A stretch of 41,804 nt of DNA from an uncultured bacterium (GTDB lineage: Bacteria > Cyanobacteriota > Vampirovibrionia > Gastranaerophilales > Gastranaerophilaceae), in assembly GCA_902797985.1 (NCBI GenBank), contig CADBUZ010000012.1:1-41804 (forward strand). Reading direction: 5' to 3'. Below, piece by piece: positions 21,947 through 30,784 of this stretch. Under the pieces are notes generated by a model. It saw only the letters and a list, made by a program, of their open reading frames with translations. It had not been told where the DNA came from and did not search any database. The first letter of the stretch is position 1. Each line of letters opens with the position of its first letter. A program made the translations under genes and the position numbers.

Positions 21947-22903
21947 TTAATAAATTTGATTTAATCTTTCTCGTATAGATTTTTCAGAAGTTTCCATCGC
22001 TGCCTTTCCTCTATATAGCGCTGTCAATTCTTCTAAATGTTTTATATTTGATTTTAATCTTGCCTTTTCAACAGGATTAGAAACCTTTGTACTGCTCATT
22101 TTTGGCATATCATATTCTGAAATATTTATATTTGATAACGTTCCAAATACAGGAGTGTTATTTATTATTCTGTCAATAATTTTAGGCTCGTTATTTTCAT
22201 TTTTTAGGATTGAATTTAAAGTTAATGTTTCCGGTGTTGTAAATTTCTTCATAACAGCTGTTCTACGAACTGCAGTATTCACACCGCTTGTATATATTGG
22301 AGTCGTATACGGTTTTTTAATTCCCGCTCTGCCATATCCGGGAAGATAATCTTTAAATTCTCTTGTATTTTCTATATCTTTTAACATCAGTTGCTTTTCA
22401 TTTTCAAATTCATCATACTTAGATTTCACAAATTTTATTTCACTAACCAAAACAAACAAAAACAAAATCAAACATCCGTACTGAAAATTTTTAGATAGCC
22501 CATTTCCTTTAAATAAACCTAAAAAACTTGATTGAGCTGTTTCAAGCATATTTGGCTCTTTAAATTCAACATTTGAATATGCAACATTATCACCTTGAAC
22601 CAAAATATTTACATTATCATTCCCGCAAGGTTCAACCATTACATTATCAATAGATGAAACACCGTTGAATTTTGTTGATAAACCGCTCGACACATCTATA
22701 TCTTTTAAATTTATAATTACCCTATTTGCGGAAACAATATTCTTTGTCATTCTAGCAGGTGCTGTTGAAGTTATTTCAATAGTATAAGAATCTGCAACTT
22801 TTCTAACATTCACACCCCTTAACACGTTTCCTGATGCGAATGACGGTAATGTATTTACTAATATAATAAAAACCGATATGAATATCGGTAATAATTTCTT
22901 CAT
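21947..22903 (-). CDS. Exported AMIN-like protein with a transmembrane helix
   Basis: The 318-residue protein starts with a signal peptide (MKKLLPIFISVFIILVNTLPSFAS). Residues about 25-105 look like an AMIN domain: SYTIEITSTAPARMTKNIVSANRVIINLKD and a later NVNILVQGDNV strand, the beta-rich fold that targets periplasmic enzymes to wall or secretin. A second hydrophobic helix (about 140-160, CLILFLFVLVSEI) follows, then a polar C-terminal half with a short helical end. No enzymatic domain is present. In-frame codons exist upstream to 22924, but the AGAGAGGG ribosome binding site is spaced for the ATG at 22903. An 8-bp hairpin (ACCGATAT/ATATCGGT, 22872-22889) lies early in the coding region. 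Confidence 0.7.
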   Translation of the reverse strand: MKKLLPIFISVFIILVNTLPSFASGNVLRGVNVRKVADSYTIEITSTAPARMTKNIVSANRVIINLKDIDVSSGLSTKFNGVSSIDNVMVEPCGNDNVNILVQGDNVAYSNVEFKEPNMLETAQSSFLGLFKGNGLSKNFQYGCLILFLFVLVSEIKFVKSKYDEFENEKQLMLKDIENTREFKDYLPGYGRAGIKKPYTTPIYTSGVNTAVRRTAVMKKFTTPETLTLNSILKNENNEPKIIDRIINNTPVFGTLSNINISEYDMPKMSSTKVSNPVEKARLKSNIKHLEELTALYRGKAAMETSEKSIRERLNQIY

Positions 22904-23185
22904 TATTCCCTCTCTCCTATACAAGAATAGCTTTTTTACATGCTTTGGACATCAATAATTTGGTTGAATTTAACATAGACCATTCGGACTACGACAAAAT
23001 ACACAAAATATCATCAGACACCCCTAAACCCAGTAATGACCAAATCTTCATACGTTCAAATTCCCATAACCTATTTGTAAAGTTTTGTAACAAATAATTT
23101 AACATGTTGATTGATTTAGGCAAAAATTAAAATGAGGTTGTTTTTATATAGGTGTGTAGAATAAAAAATTTATATGGAGGTTCGT

Positions 23186-23608
23186 ATGGTAAACAGTGTT
23201 TCTTTCGGTCAAAGAGGTATTTATGACAAGGCAAATTTAGATGCGCCACAAGCACATCAAAAACCAAATCAACAAATGGTTAATCATCCACGTTATGAAG
23301 AACCAAAGAAAAGCAATCATAAATTCTTAAAAACAGTTGCAGCATTAGTAGCAACAGCAGCAGTAGCAGTAGGTGCAATTGCAGTAGGCAGCAAAATGGG
23401 TTGGTTAAGCCCTGATAAAATTAAGAAATTTATTCCTGACAAATTATTAAATGCAGAAAAGTTAGCTTCAATTAAAGAACCTGTTAAGAAAGGTTTAGCA
23501 GCTGTTGAAAAATTCGGCACTACTGTAGCTGACAAAGCAATAGGTTATTACAACTCAGCTATCGCTTGGGGTAAAAACTTGTTCAACAAATCAACTCCGG
23601 CTGCATAA
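23186..23608 (+). CDS. Small single-pass membrane protein with SFGQ N-terminus
   Basis: The protein has 140 residues: an N-terminal VNSVSFGQRGIYDKANL segment, a Pro/Gln-rich linker (20-45), one hydrophobic Ala/Val helix (about 47-68), and an amphipathic Lys-rich C-terminal half ending in STPAA. The frame is open four codons upstream, but a GGAGG (23176-23180) with five-base spacing fixes the ATG at 23186. A strong terminator follows at 23666, so it is monocistronic. I do not recognise a family. The early S-[VG]-F-G/T segment resembles one in the protein at 32277 (SVGFTAVKP), possibly a lineage-specific N-terminal tag. Confidence 0.75.
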   Translation: MVNSVSFGQRGIYDKANLDAPQAHQKPNQQMVNHPRYEEPKKSNHKFLKTVAALVATAAVAVGAIAVGSKMGWLSPDKIKKFIPDKLLNAEKLASIKEPVKKGLAAVEKFGTTVADKAIGYYNSAIAWGKNLFNKSTPAA

Positions 23609-23665
23609 TAAGTCATAAAAAAATAAAAAATATAATTTTATAAACCAATACGAACCAAAAGTTTG

Positions 23666-23695
23666 AAAGGCATCATTATATAATGGTGCCTTTTT
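23666..23695 (+). terminator. Intrinsic terminator
   Basis: AAAGGCATCATTA (23666-23678) pairs with TAATGGTGCCTTT (23681-23693), with one T-G pair that is a wobble in plus-strand RNA, followed by T residues. It ends the small membrane protein gene upstream of rseP. Confidence 0.88.
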
Positions 23696-23728
23696 AATAT
23701 TTTTTATTGTACATTATAATCCTTTTTA

Positions 23729-23737
23729 TGATAGAAT
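23729..23737 (+). promoter_or_regulatory. Extended -10 promoter for rseP
   Basis: TGATAGAAT fits the extended -10 pattern with one change in the hexamer and lies 29 bases before the chosen ATG (23767). TTGTAC upstream (23707-23712) is a poorly spaced -35 candidate. Confidence 0.5.
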
Positions 23738-23766
23738 GAATGGGAACGCTAGAGAGGATTATCACA

Positions 23767-25143
23767 ATGTCAATTATAATAATGTTACTTTTACTCAGTA
23801 TATTAATCATTGTCCACGAACTTGGACACTTGATTGCTGCTTTATCCTTTGGAATTAAAGTTGATAAATTTGGTTTTGGACTGCCTTTAGGTCCTACCTT
23901 ATTTGAAAAAAAAGTTGGTAACGTTACTGTACTTGTACATGCACTATTATTAGGAGGATATGTTTCATTTGCAGAAGATGACGAAAACTGCGACCTTCCT
24001 GCAGATTCTCCTGAAAGATTTTTGAATAAACCTGTCTGGCAAAGACTTGTTGTTGTTTCAGCAGGTGTAATTGCTAATGTTATTTGCGCATTTTTCCTTG
24101 TTCTATTTTGTGCCTTGGTATGGCACTATTTGCCTTCGGGAACATATGATGTTAAAGTCACTCAAATAGTAGCACCGCACGAAGCTTCTGTTTGGAAATC
24201 AGGGCTTCAATCAGGCGATAGGCTTGTTTCTGTTAACAACACTAAAATAACTAACACTTCTGTATTACTTTCTATCGTACAACTTAGCAAATCACAAGAT
24301 TCACTCGTTGCAAAAGATATGGTTCAAACAAACTTAGCTCGTCTAAAAAAATTAAACCCGGGACTAACAAAAGACGAAATCATCCCTCCCGGAGTTGTTG
24401 TAAGACTTCCTAAGTTCATGTCTGAAAAAGCGGTAGTTCTTGATAAGAATGTTGCAAGAGGGATAAAACCATACAAAGATAATCAATATAAATTAAACTC
24501 AGATGTTGCAAAACTAAGAGATGAAATAGGAGATTTGCAAAAATCAACCTATTACGCATCAACAGGACATTTCTCAATATATCAAATAGCAGAAGCTATC
24601 TCGGACACTCATAAACCACTCAATTTTGTCATTGAAAGAAAAGGGAAATACCTAAGACTGAAACCAATTTATCCTACTGCATCAGGGGCAATTGGGGTTC
24701 AACTGGAATCTAAAGAAAACCTTAAAAAGACACAGTCATTCTGGAATGCAATCACAGGAAGCACTCATTACCTTGCAGAAAACACATATCTTATGCTTGT
24801 AGGATTAAAACAAGTCTTTACTGGCGAAGTTCCGCTTGGAGATTTACACGGGATTGTTGCAATTACTAAAGTCGGAGGAGATATTATTAACAATAACGGT
24901 ATTTTCTATGGACTATTATTGACTGCAATAATATCTATGGATTTAGCTATTGTTAATTTCCTACCAATACCAGCACTAGACGGTGGACACGTTATGTTTT
25001 TGATAATAGAAAAAATCAGAGGAAAACGTGTTTCTGACAAAGTTGTTGAAAAAATAGCAAATATTAGTTTCTTATTACTGATAGCTTTAATGGTAATAGT
25101 TATATTTAATGATGTATATGCTTTAATCACACAAAAGTTGTAG
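23767..25143 (+). CDS. rseP: Site-2 intramembrane metalloprotease RseP
   Basis: RseP cleaves transmembrane segments of anti-sigma factors or signal peptides within the inner membrane. The zinc motif HELGH is at residues 17-21 (IIVHELGHLIAA), and the C-terminal NFLPIPALDGGH supplies the third ligand region. A PDZ-like domain lies at about 130-180 (SVWKSGLQSGDRLVSVNN). An additional insert of roughly 110 residues, rich in charged residues (LARLKKLNPGLTKDEIIPPG...), follows the PDZ-like part, which is longer than usual. The frame opens at 23740, but the GAGAGGA ribosome binding site (23752-23758) selects the ATG at 23767. It is followed by rplI after a 110-bp gap. Confidence 0.93.
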   Translation: MSIIIMLLLLSILIIVHELGHLIAALSFGIKVDKFGFGLPLGPTLFEKKVGNVTVLVHALLLGGYVSFAEDDENCDLPADSPERFLNKPVWQRLVVVSAGVIANVICAFFLVLFCALVWHYLPSGTYDVKVTQIVAPHEASVWKSGLQSGDRLVSVNNTKITNTSVLLSIVQLSKSQDSLVAKDMVQTNLARLKKLNPGLTKDEIIPPGVVVRLPKFMSEKAVVLDKNVARGIKPYKDNQYKLNSDVAKLRDEIGDLQKSTYYASTGHFSIYQIAEAISDTHKPLNFVIERKGKYLRLKPIYPTASGAIGVQLESKENLKKTQSFWNAITGSTHYLAENTYLMLVGLKQVFTGEVPLGDLHGIVAITKVGGDIINNNGIFYGLLLTAIISMDLAIVNFLPIPALDGGHVMFLIIEKIRGKRVSDKVVEKIANISFLLLIALMVIVIFNDVYALITQKL

Positions 25144-25253
25144 GGTTACCTTTATTGCACTCTATACAATAATTTACAATCACTCGACAAATGGTTATGT
25201 TTGAGTTAGTATTGTTTCACAGAAGATATAAATAGCAAAAGGAGAATTATAAA

Positions 25254-25757
25254 ATGCAAGTTATATTGAAAAAAGACGTTCAAAACCTTGGTGAAACAGG
25301 TGACGTTGTTAACGTTAAAGACGGTTATGCAAGAAACTTTTTAGTACCTAAAGATATGGCAGAAATCGCTACTGAAGGTGCTTTGAAAAATAGAGAAAAA
25401 AATCTTGCAAGAATTAGAATTAAACAAGAAAAATTACATCAAGAAGCTTTAGCTAAGGCTGAATTAATCGAAAAAATCGGCACTTTAGAATTATCTGCTA
25501 AAGCAGGTGAAAGCGGTAAATTGTTCGGTACAATTACTACTAAAAAACTTTGTGAAGAAATCAAAGACAAACATAATATCGAAATCGATAAGAAAACTGT
25601 TTCTTTAAATCACCCAATCAACAAAATTGGTGATTATGTAATGTTAATCAAATTGACTTCTAAAGTTAAAACTGAATTAAACATTACAGTTACTGCTTCT
25701 GAAATCGTTAAAGAATCTATTGAAGAAGAAGTTGAAGAAGCTCCTGTTGAAGAATAA
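25254..25757 (+). CDS. rplI: 50S ribosomal protein L9
   Basis: L9 binds 23S rRNA through its N-terminal domain and helps maintain reading frame. The 167 residues show the signature MQVILKKDVQNLGETGDVVNVKDGYARNFLVPK, the long connecting helix, and a C-terminal domain (GKLFGTITTKKLCEEI...). An acidic tail (EEEVEEAPVEE) extends beyond the usual end of about 150 residues. AAAAGGAG precedes the ATG. It is usually with rpsF, ssb and rpsR, but here stands after rseP and before a strong bidirectional terminator. Confidence 0.96.
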   Translation: MQVILKKDVQNLGETGDVVNVKDGYARNFLVPKDMAEIATEGALKNREKNLARIRIKQEKLHQEALAKAELIEKIGTLELSAKAGESGKLFGTITTKKLCEEIKDKHNIEIDKKTVSLNHPINKIGDYVMLIKLTSKVKTELNITVTASEIVKESIEEEVEEAPVEE

Positions 25758-25776
25758 TTACAAAATTATTTATAAT

Positions 25777-25808
25777 AAAAAAGACCTGATAAAAATCAGG
25801 TCTTTTTT
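25777..25808. terminator. Bidirectional terminator after rplI
   Basis: AAAAAAGACCTGAT (25777-25790) pairs perfectly with ATCAGGTCTTTTTT (25795-25808) around an AAAA loop. It serves rplI and the convergent flavoprotein gene, touching the stop codon of the latter at 25807. Confidence 0.93.
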
Positions 25809-26958
25809 AATTTGATAATACACCCTGAGCGGAAACGTATGCAGTTGACCAACAATTTTGAAGATTAAATCCCCCGCAAAACCCATCAACATTGATGACT
25901 TCCCCACAAAAATATAACCCATCAACCTCTTTTGACTCCATAGTTTTAGGATTTATTTTATCTAAATCTACGCCTCCTGCTGTTACGGTTTCACCGTCTT
26001 TTTTCGATGATATAATCTCTACTTTAAATTTATGAATTTCTTCAAGAATACTATCTCGTATCCTTCCGTTTATCATATGACACTTTGTATCCGAATCAAC
26101 ATTCAATTTATCCAAAATATATTCGGACAATCTGGATGGGATATACTCACTTAAAATATTTTTGATATATTTATGCGGATTTAAATTTAATATATCTTGA
26201 AGTCCATCCAACTTTGGACACAAATCAAATTCTAAATCATAAGGAAAACTATCTCTTGCTTTAATCGAAGATATTTTATAAACAAGCGGGCCTGACATAC
26301 CAAAATGAGTAAATAATATATCTCCGCACAAGCCTGTATTATGATTATAAACATCCGAAATAGAAATTCCCATCAAATCGGATAATTTTTCTTTTGAAAT
26401 CAATCCGACTAACGAAGGTTTCGGATCAATAACAGAAATCCCTATTCTTTTTATCATCTCATATCCAGCATGCCCGCCAACAGCGTAGACAAGTTTGTCA
26501 AACATATATGAGTTCATATCCGTTACGACTTTGAACCGATTCTCAATTTTTTCTATTCTTAAAGCTTTTTCTTTTATAAAATTACACCTCTTTATGGAAT
26601 TAAGCATTGCTGTTTGTATATCTTTTGAATTATTTGTAACAGGGAAAATTCTATTATCATCCTGCACATAGGTATCAATACCTATTTTATTAAACATCTC
26701 CAGAGTATCAACTGTTGAAAACTTAGAAAAAATAGAATACAAAAACTTTTCGCCGCGAGGATAATTTTTAGCCAATTCTTTAAAATCATATTCCGAATAC
26801 GCAAGATTACATCTTCCGCCTCCTGTCGGTAAAATGGTACACATAGGCTCTCTAAAATCAATTAAGGATATATTTTCCCTCGCACCTAAAAAATATGCGC
26901 ACGCGCAACCTGATGGACCTGCACCAATTATGCCTATCTTACATAAATCTTGTTCCAT
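25807..26958 (-). CDS. NAD(P)/FAD-dependent oxidoreductase (BaiN/HI0933-like)
   Basis: The 383 residues belong to the HI0933/BaiN-type flavoproteins. The FAD-binding Rossmann motif is at the N-terminus (IGIIGAGPSGCACAYFLG), followed by the family-specific GGGRCNLAYSEYD, a YAVGGHAG loop, and the C-terminal TAGGVDLDKINPKTMESK and GLYFCGEVINVDGFCGGFNLQNCWSTA. Substrate is unknown; one gut member (BaiN) has been linked to bile-acid reduction, which should not be assumed here. The frame continues upstream to 26994 within folK; I prefer the ATG at 26958, 11 residues before the GAGPSG loop, though no strong ribosome binding site is seen. The overlap with folK is 20 bases, indicating an operon with folK and era. 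Confidence 0.85.
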   Translation of the reverse strand: MEQDLCKIGIIGAGPSGCACAYFLGARENISLIDFREPMCTILPTGGGRCNLAYSEYDFKELAKNYPRGEKFLYSIFSKFSTVDTLEMFNKIGIDTYVQDDNRIFPVTNNSKDIQTAMLNSIKRCNFIKEKALRIEKIENRFKVVTDMNSYMFDKLVYAVGGHAGYEMIKRIGISVIDPKPSLVGLISKEKLSDLMGISISDVYNHNTGLCGDILFTHFGMSGPLVYKISSIKARDSFPYDLEFDLCPKLDGLQDILNLNPHKYIKNILSEYIPSRLSEYILDKLNVDSDTKCHMINGRIRDSILEEIHKFKVEIISSKKDGETVTAGGVDLDKINPKTMESKEVDGLYFCGEVINVDGFCGGFNLQNCWSTAYVSAQGVLSN

Positions 26959-27454
26959 ACAAACAAACCGTTTCAAGATCGTCCAATTCATCATATATAT
27001 CAGATATAGATTTTTTAATAACAGGGTGAATGTATGATGGTGCTATCTCTAACAATGGCACTAACATAAACGCTCTTTTATGGACAAGCGGATGTGGTAT
27101 TGTTAAATCTATTCCATTTCCATGCTCATCAATAACTTTATCATCATAAAACATTATATCTATATCTATAGTTCTGTCATTATAGCCTGACTCATCCGAA
27201 CGACTTCGACCTAACTGATTTTCTATCCTTTGGCATACCTTCAACAACTCCTCAGGATAATACGTTGTTGAAACAATTATTGCAGCATTCACAAACCAAT
27301 TATCAGTTTTAAAACCCCAAGGTTCAGTTTCATAAAACGAAGATGTGCTGACTATTTTTATTTTTTCGTCACCACCTAACAGGCTTGTCGCTTGTTGCAC
27401 AAAACCTACTCTATCTCCTAAATTTGATCCTAAACCTAAATATGCTAACGCCAT
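26939..27454 (-). CDS. folK: 2-amino-4-hydroxy-6-hydroxymethyldihydropteridine pyrophosphokinase
   Basis: HPPK transfers pyrophosphate from ATP to the pterin precursor in folate synthesis. The 171 residues include AYLGLGSNLGDR at the start, SSFYETEPWGF, the FVNAA segment, and the diagnostic GRSRSDESGYNDRTIDIDIMFY (R-x-R-x-x-x...DRxxDIDIL type) and IPHPLVHKRAFMLVPL. The protein is somewhat longer than the E. coli enzyme (159) at its C-terminus. It lies between era (56-base gap) and the flavoprotein gene it overlaps. No other folate gene is nearby. Confidence 0.95.
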   Translation of the reverse strand: MALAYLGLGSNLGDRVGFVQQATSLLGGDEKIKIVSTSSFYETEPWGFKTDNWFVNAAIIVSTTYYPEELLKVCQRIENQLGRSRSDESGYNDRTIDIDIMFYDDKVIDEHGNGIDLTIPHPLVHKRAFMLVPLLEIAPSYIHPVIKKSISDIYDELDDLETVCLYGTRFM

Positions 27455-27510
27455 ACAATAATTTTATTAAATAACACCATGACAGTCAAGAATATTAAAA
27501 ACTCAAAACA

Positions 27511-28398
27511 TTATTCTTGAACATACCCGAATGATTTTAAAATACTATCTTTTTTCCGCCAATCTTTCTCCACCTTCACTTGCAATCCCAGAAAGACTTT
27601 TTTCTCAGTTATTTTTTCTAAATCTTGCCTTGCTTGAGTTCCCACTATTTTAAGCAAGCTTCCGCCTTTTCCGATAAGAATCCCCTTTTGGCTTTTTGTC
27701 TCACAATATATTGTAGCTCTAATCTTATCTATATCCGGTTCTTCTTTATACTCATCTACCTTCACTGCCACAGAATGCGGAATTTCATCTGATGTATTTA
27801 TTAATATTTTTTCTCTGACAATTTCTTCTACAATTGAACGCATATTTTCTTCAGTTACGACATCTTCCGGATACAAAAATTCTCCCTCAGGCAAATGTTT
27901 TTTTATTTCTTCTACCAACTTCGCTTTATTTTTACCCGTTTTTGCCGAAATTCTAACTACAGATGTAAAATTAGGATATAATTCTTTGTATGATAATATG
28001 TTTTCATCAATCTTCTTTGGAGATGCTTTATCAGTTTTATTTAATACCATAATAACAGGAGATTGAATATTACTTAAAACATTCTCTACAATCCACTTAT
28101 CGCCCTTCCCGGCAGGCGTAGATACATCAACTAAAAAAAGAACCACATCCGCATCCGGAACAGAAATCTTTGCCTCATCCAATAAAAATTCACCCAATTT
28201 ATTCAAGGGTTTATGCATACCCGGGGTATCTACAAATATTATCTGAATATCCTTTTCAGTATAAATTCCCTTAATACGTTTACGAGTAGTTTGTGCTTTA
28301 TTTGTTGCAATAACAATTTTTTGCTCTAATATTTGATTTAATAGAGTTGATTTTCCTACATTAGGACGTCCTATTATTGCTGTAAATCCACATTTCAT
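27511..28398 (-). CDS. era: GTPase Era
   Basis: Era binds the 3' end of 16S rRNA and couples GTP hydrolysis to 30S maturation. The 295 residues contain G1 GRPNVGKST, G3 DTPGMHKP, G4 NKTD and SAKTG (G5), followed by a KH domain (about 205-290) with IGKGGSLLKIVGTQARQDLEKI and KVEKDWRKK. All catalytic elements are intact. It appears to head the operon era-folK-flavoprotein and is divergent from the DXS-like gene with about 110 bases between. ybeY and dgkA, commonly era neighbours, are 6 kb away. Confidence 0.97.
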   Translation of the reverse strand: MKCGFTAIIGRPNVGKSTLLNQILEQKIVIATNKAQTTRKRIKGIYTEKDIQIIFVDTPGMHKPLNKLGEFLLDEAKISVPDADVVLFLVDVSTPAGKGDKWIVENVLSNIQSPVIMVLNKTDKASPKKIDENILSYKELYPNFTSVVRISAKTGKNKAKLVEEIKKHLPEGEFLYPEDVVTEENMRSIVEEIVREKILINTSDEIPHSVAVKVDEYKEEPDIDKIRATIYCETKSQKGILIGKGGSLLKIVGTQARQDLEKITEKKVFLGLQVKVEKDWRKKDSILKSFGYVQE

Positions 28399-28443
28399 AG
28401 TGATTATTTTATCATAAAATAAATTTTTTAAACAAATATTTGC

Positions 28444-28470
28444 TTGATAGTTACTATCAGGTTGTATAAT
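28444..28470 (+). promoter_or_regulatory. Promoter with palindromic operator candidate for the DXS-like gene
   Basis: TTGATA (28444-28449) and TATAAT (28465-28470) are strong hexamers but 15 bases apart, shorter than optimal. A perfect palindrome TGATAG-TTA-CTATCA (28445-28459) overlaps the -35 and spacer. Short spacing with an overlapping palindrome is typical of regulated promoters, including ones controlled by MerR-type activators, though those usually have long spacers. A MerR gene lies just downstream of the DXS-like gene. Confidence 0.5.
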
Positions 28471-28506
28471 AATAATATTATATAGATTTAATAAGGAGAG
28501 ATATAG

Positions 28507-30279
28507 ATGGTATTAGAAAAAATCAACAGTCCAAAAGACGTAAAAACACTAAATTTAGACGAAATGAAAATATTAGCAGATGAAATAAGACAAGGAATTT
28601 TAGATAAAGTTAATGCTATAGGTGGTCATATGGGACCTAACTTAGGTATAGTTGAAACAACAATTGCAATGCATTATGTGTTCAATTCTCCGGAAGATAA
28701 ATTTGTATTTGATGTTTCACACCAATGTTACCCACATAAAATGCTAACAGGGAGAAAAGAAGGTTTTACAAACCCTAATGAATATTTAACATACACAGGC
28801 TATACTGCCCCTGAAGAAAGTGACCACGATTTATTTAAGGTAGGTCACACTTCAACCTCTGTGTCTCTTGCGACAGGAGTAGCAAAGGCTCGCGACTTAA
28901 AAGGGGAAAAATATAATGTTATTGCGCTAATAGGTGATGGTTCTCTTAGCGGCGGAGAAGCTTACGAAGGGTTAAACAATGCATCCACATTAAATTCTAA
29001 CATTATTATCATTGTTAATGACAACGATATTTCTATTGCAGAAAATCACGGAGGATTATACGACAATCTTAAAAATTTAAGAGAATCAAACGGTAATGCC
29101 GAAAACAATTTCTTCAAATCTCTTGGTTTTGATTATTATTTTGTTAAAGACGGAAATGATACACAATCTTTAATAAATACTTTCAAAAAAGTTAAAGATA
29201 TAGACCACCCTGTAATTGTTCATATATACACAGAAAAAGGGTTAGGTTTAAAACCCGCTGTAGAAAATAAAGAAGCATACCACTGGGCACTACCCGGAGT
29301 ATTAAACCCTCAATCAGACAATAATACAACTCAAGAAGAAAGCTATACATCAATTACACTGGATTATATTTCTAAAAAAACAAAAGAAGATAAAACAGTA
29401 ATTGCTGTAAATGCCGGAACTCCAGGTGTATTTGGATACACTCCGGAATACAGAAACTCTTTAGGCAACCAATACACAGATGTAGGAATTGCAGAAGAAC
29501 ACGCTGTTGCATATAGTTCTGCATTAGCTAAGCAAGGTGCTAAACCTATTTTAAGTTTTATGAGTTCTTTCGTACAAAGAACATACGACCAATTATCTCA
29601 AGATTTAGCACTCAACAATTCTCCAATTACAATGTTAATATACTGGGGTGGAATATCAGGTGCAGATGCTACTCACCTATGCACCTTTGATGTACCGCTT
29701 ATCTCAAATATACCAAACATTGTATATCTTGCACCTGTCAACAAAGAAGAGTATTTAGCAATGCTTGATTGGTCAATTAATCAGACAAAATACCCTGTTG
29801 CAATACGTGTTCCTATGACTAATCTTGTATCAGTCGGAATAAAAGATACTACAGATTATTCTATTTTGAATAAATTTAAAATAATAAATAAAGGAGAAAA
29901 TGTTGCAATTATTGGGGCTGGAAACTTCTTCCAACTTGGAGAAAAAGTAAAGGCTTTACTCAACACAAAACTGGGTATTAATGCAACTTTAATCAATCCT
30001 GTATATCTGACAGGAATTGACGAAGAAATGCTTAACAACCTAAAATCAAATCATAAACTTGTTATTACACTGGAAGATAACGTTTTAAACGGCGGATTCG
30101 GTGAAAAAATATCAAGATATTATGGAAACTCTGAAATGAAGGTTTTGAATTTCGGAGCAGATAAAGAATTTACTGACAGAATATCTCTTTCAGACTTATA
30201 TGAAAAATATCATCTCACTCCTGATTTAATCGTAGATGATATTGCAAAAACATTGAACTTATTAGAATATTCTAAATAA
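28507..30279 (+). CDS. DXS-like thiamine-diphosphate enzyme (divergent 1-deoxy-D-xylulose-5-phosphate synthase homologue)
   Basis: The 590 residues follow the DXS domain order: TPP-binding domain, pyrimidine-binding domain and transketolase C-terminal domain. Present are His41 (GGHMGPNLGIVE), DVSHQCYPHKMLTGR, GHTSTSVS, the GDG...N TPP-magnesium site (GDGSLSGGEAYEGLNN, then VNDND), His259 (YHWALPGV) and the catalytic Glu330 (DVGIAEEHAV). However, the DRAG motif of typical DXS reads IYWGGISGAD, and RYPRG reads IRVPMTN, so two arginines that bind the GAP phosphate are lost. It is also shorter than usual (about 620). It resembles short DXS-like proteins of some Firmicutes. Substrate is uncertain; transfer is possible. 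A good ribosome binding site (AAGGAGAG) precedes the ATG. Confidence 0.75.
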   Translation: MVLEKINSPKDVKTLNLDEMKILADEIRQGILDKVNAIGGHMGPNLGIVETTIAMHYVFNSPEDKFVFDVSHQCYPHKMLTGRKEGFTNPNEYLTYTGYTAPEESDHDLFKVGHTSTSVSLATGVAKARDLKGEKYNVIALIGDGSLSGGEAYEGLNNASTLNSNIIIIVNDNDISIAENHGGLYDNLKNLRESNGNAENNFFKSLGFDYYFVKDGNDTQSLINTFKKVKDIDHPVIVHIYTEKGLGLKPAVENKEAYHWALPGVLNPQSDNNTTQEESYTSITLDYISKKTKEDKTVIAVNAGTPGVFGYTPEYRNSLGNQYTDVGIAEEHAVAYSSALAKQGAKPILSFMSSFVQRTYDQLSQDLALNNSPITMLIYWGGISGADATHLCTFDVPLISNIPNIVYLAPVNKEEYLAMLDWSINQTKYPVAIRVPMTNLVSVGIKDTTDYSILNKFKIINKGENVAIIGAGNFFQLGEKVKALLNTKLGINATLINPVYLTGIDEEMLNNLKSNHKLVITLEDNVLNGGFGEKISRYYGNSEMKVLNFGADKEFTDRISLSDLYEKYHLTPDLIVDDIAKTLNLLEYSK

Positions 30280-30282
30280 TTT

Positions 30283-30310
30283 TTAGGCGGGATTCTCCCG
30301 CCTAATTTTT
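30283..30310 (+). terminator. GC-rich intrinsic terminator after the DXS-like gene
   Basis: TTAGGCGGGA (30283-30292) pairs perfectly with TCCCGCCTAA (30296-30305) around a TTC loop and is followed by five T residues. It isolates the DXS-like gene from the MerR gene starting at 30331. Confidence 0.92.
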
Positions 30311-30330
30311 AATAAAAAGGACTTGGAAAC

Positions 30331-30756
30331 ATGAAAAAATACACAATAAAAGATGTATCAGAAATGCTAAATATTTCTGAACACACTTTGAGATTTTGGG
30401 CAAAAAGTGATTTTTTTCCTTTTGTAAAAAGGGATGAAAACAACATAAGAATTTTCACAGAAGACGACCTTGCTTGGGTAAAAATAGTAAAATGTTTACG
30501 ACACGTCGGAGTGGATAATAAATCAATAAAAAAATACATTGATTTATGCATTGAAGGGGATTCAACCATAAAAGAACGCTATGAAATTATTAAGACAACG
30601 AAAGAAAAAGCCCTGACTAAGATGAATGATTTGCAGGAGCAACTCAAACTATTAGATTATAAAGAATCTTTTTATAAAGATTTAATCAAAAACAATAAAG
30701 AAGATATCTGGAATCCAACAAACAAAAATTATACAAGTGGAAATTGTTGTAAATAA
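30331..30756 (+). CDS. MerR-family transcriptional regulator
   Basis: The 141 residues start with a MerR winged helix-turn-helix (YTIKDVSEMLNISEHTLRFWAKSDFFPFVKRDENNIRIFTEDD), followed by the CLRHVGVDNKSIKKYIDL segment and a coiled-coil dimerisation helix (about 75-120). The lack of the classic metal-binding cysteines, with only CC near the end (GNCCK), is closer to the multidrug/aldehyde-type branch than to metal sensors. Its target is unknown; candidates are the YkgJ gene 28 bases downstream and the DXS-like promoter with its palindrome. A ribosome binding site (AAAAGGA) precedes the ATG after the upstream terminator. Confidence 0.9.
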   Translation: MKKYTIKDVSEMLNISEHTLRFWAKSDFFPFVKRDENNIRIFTEDDLAWVKIVKCLRHVGVDNKSIKKYIDLCIEGDSTIKERYEIIKTTKEKALTKMNDLQEQLKLLDYKESFYKDLIKNNKEDIWNPTNKNYTSGNCCK

Positions 30757-30784
30757 TTGGCTGAAATGTTAATTTAATGATATT

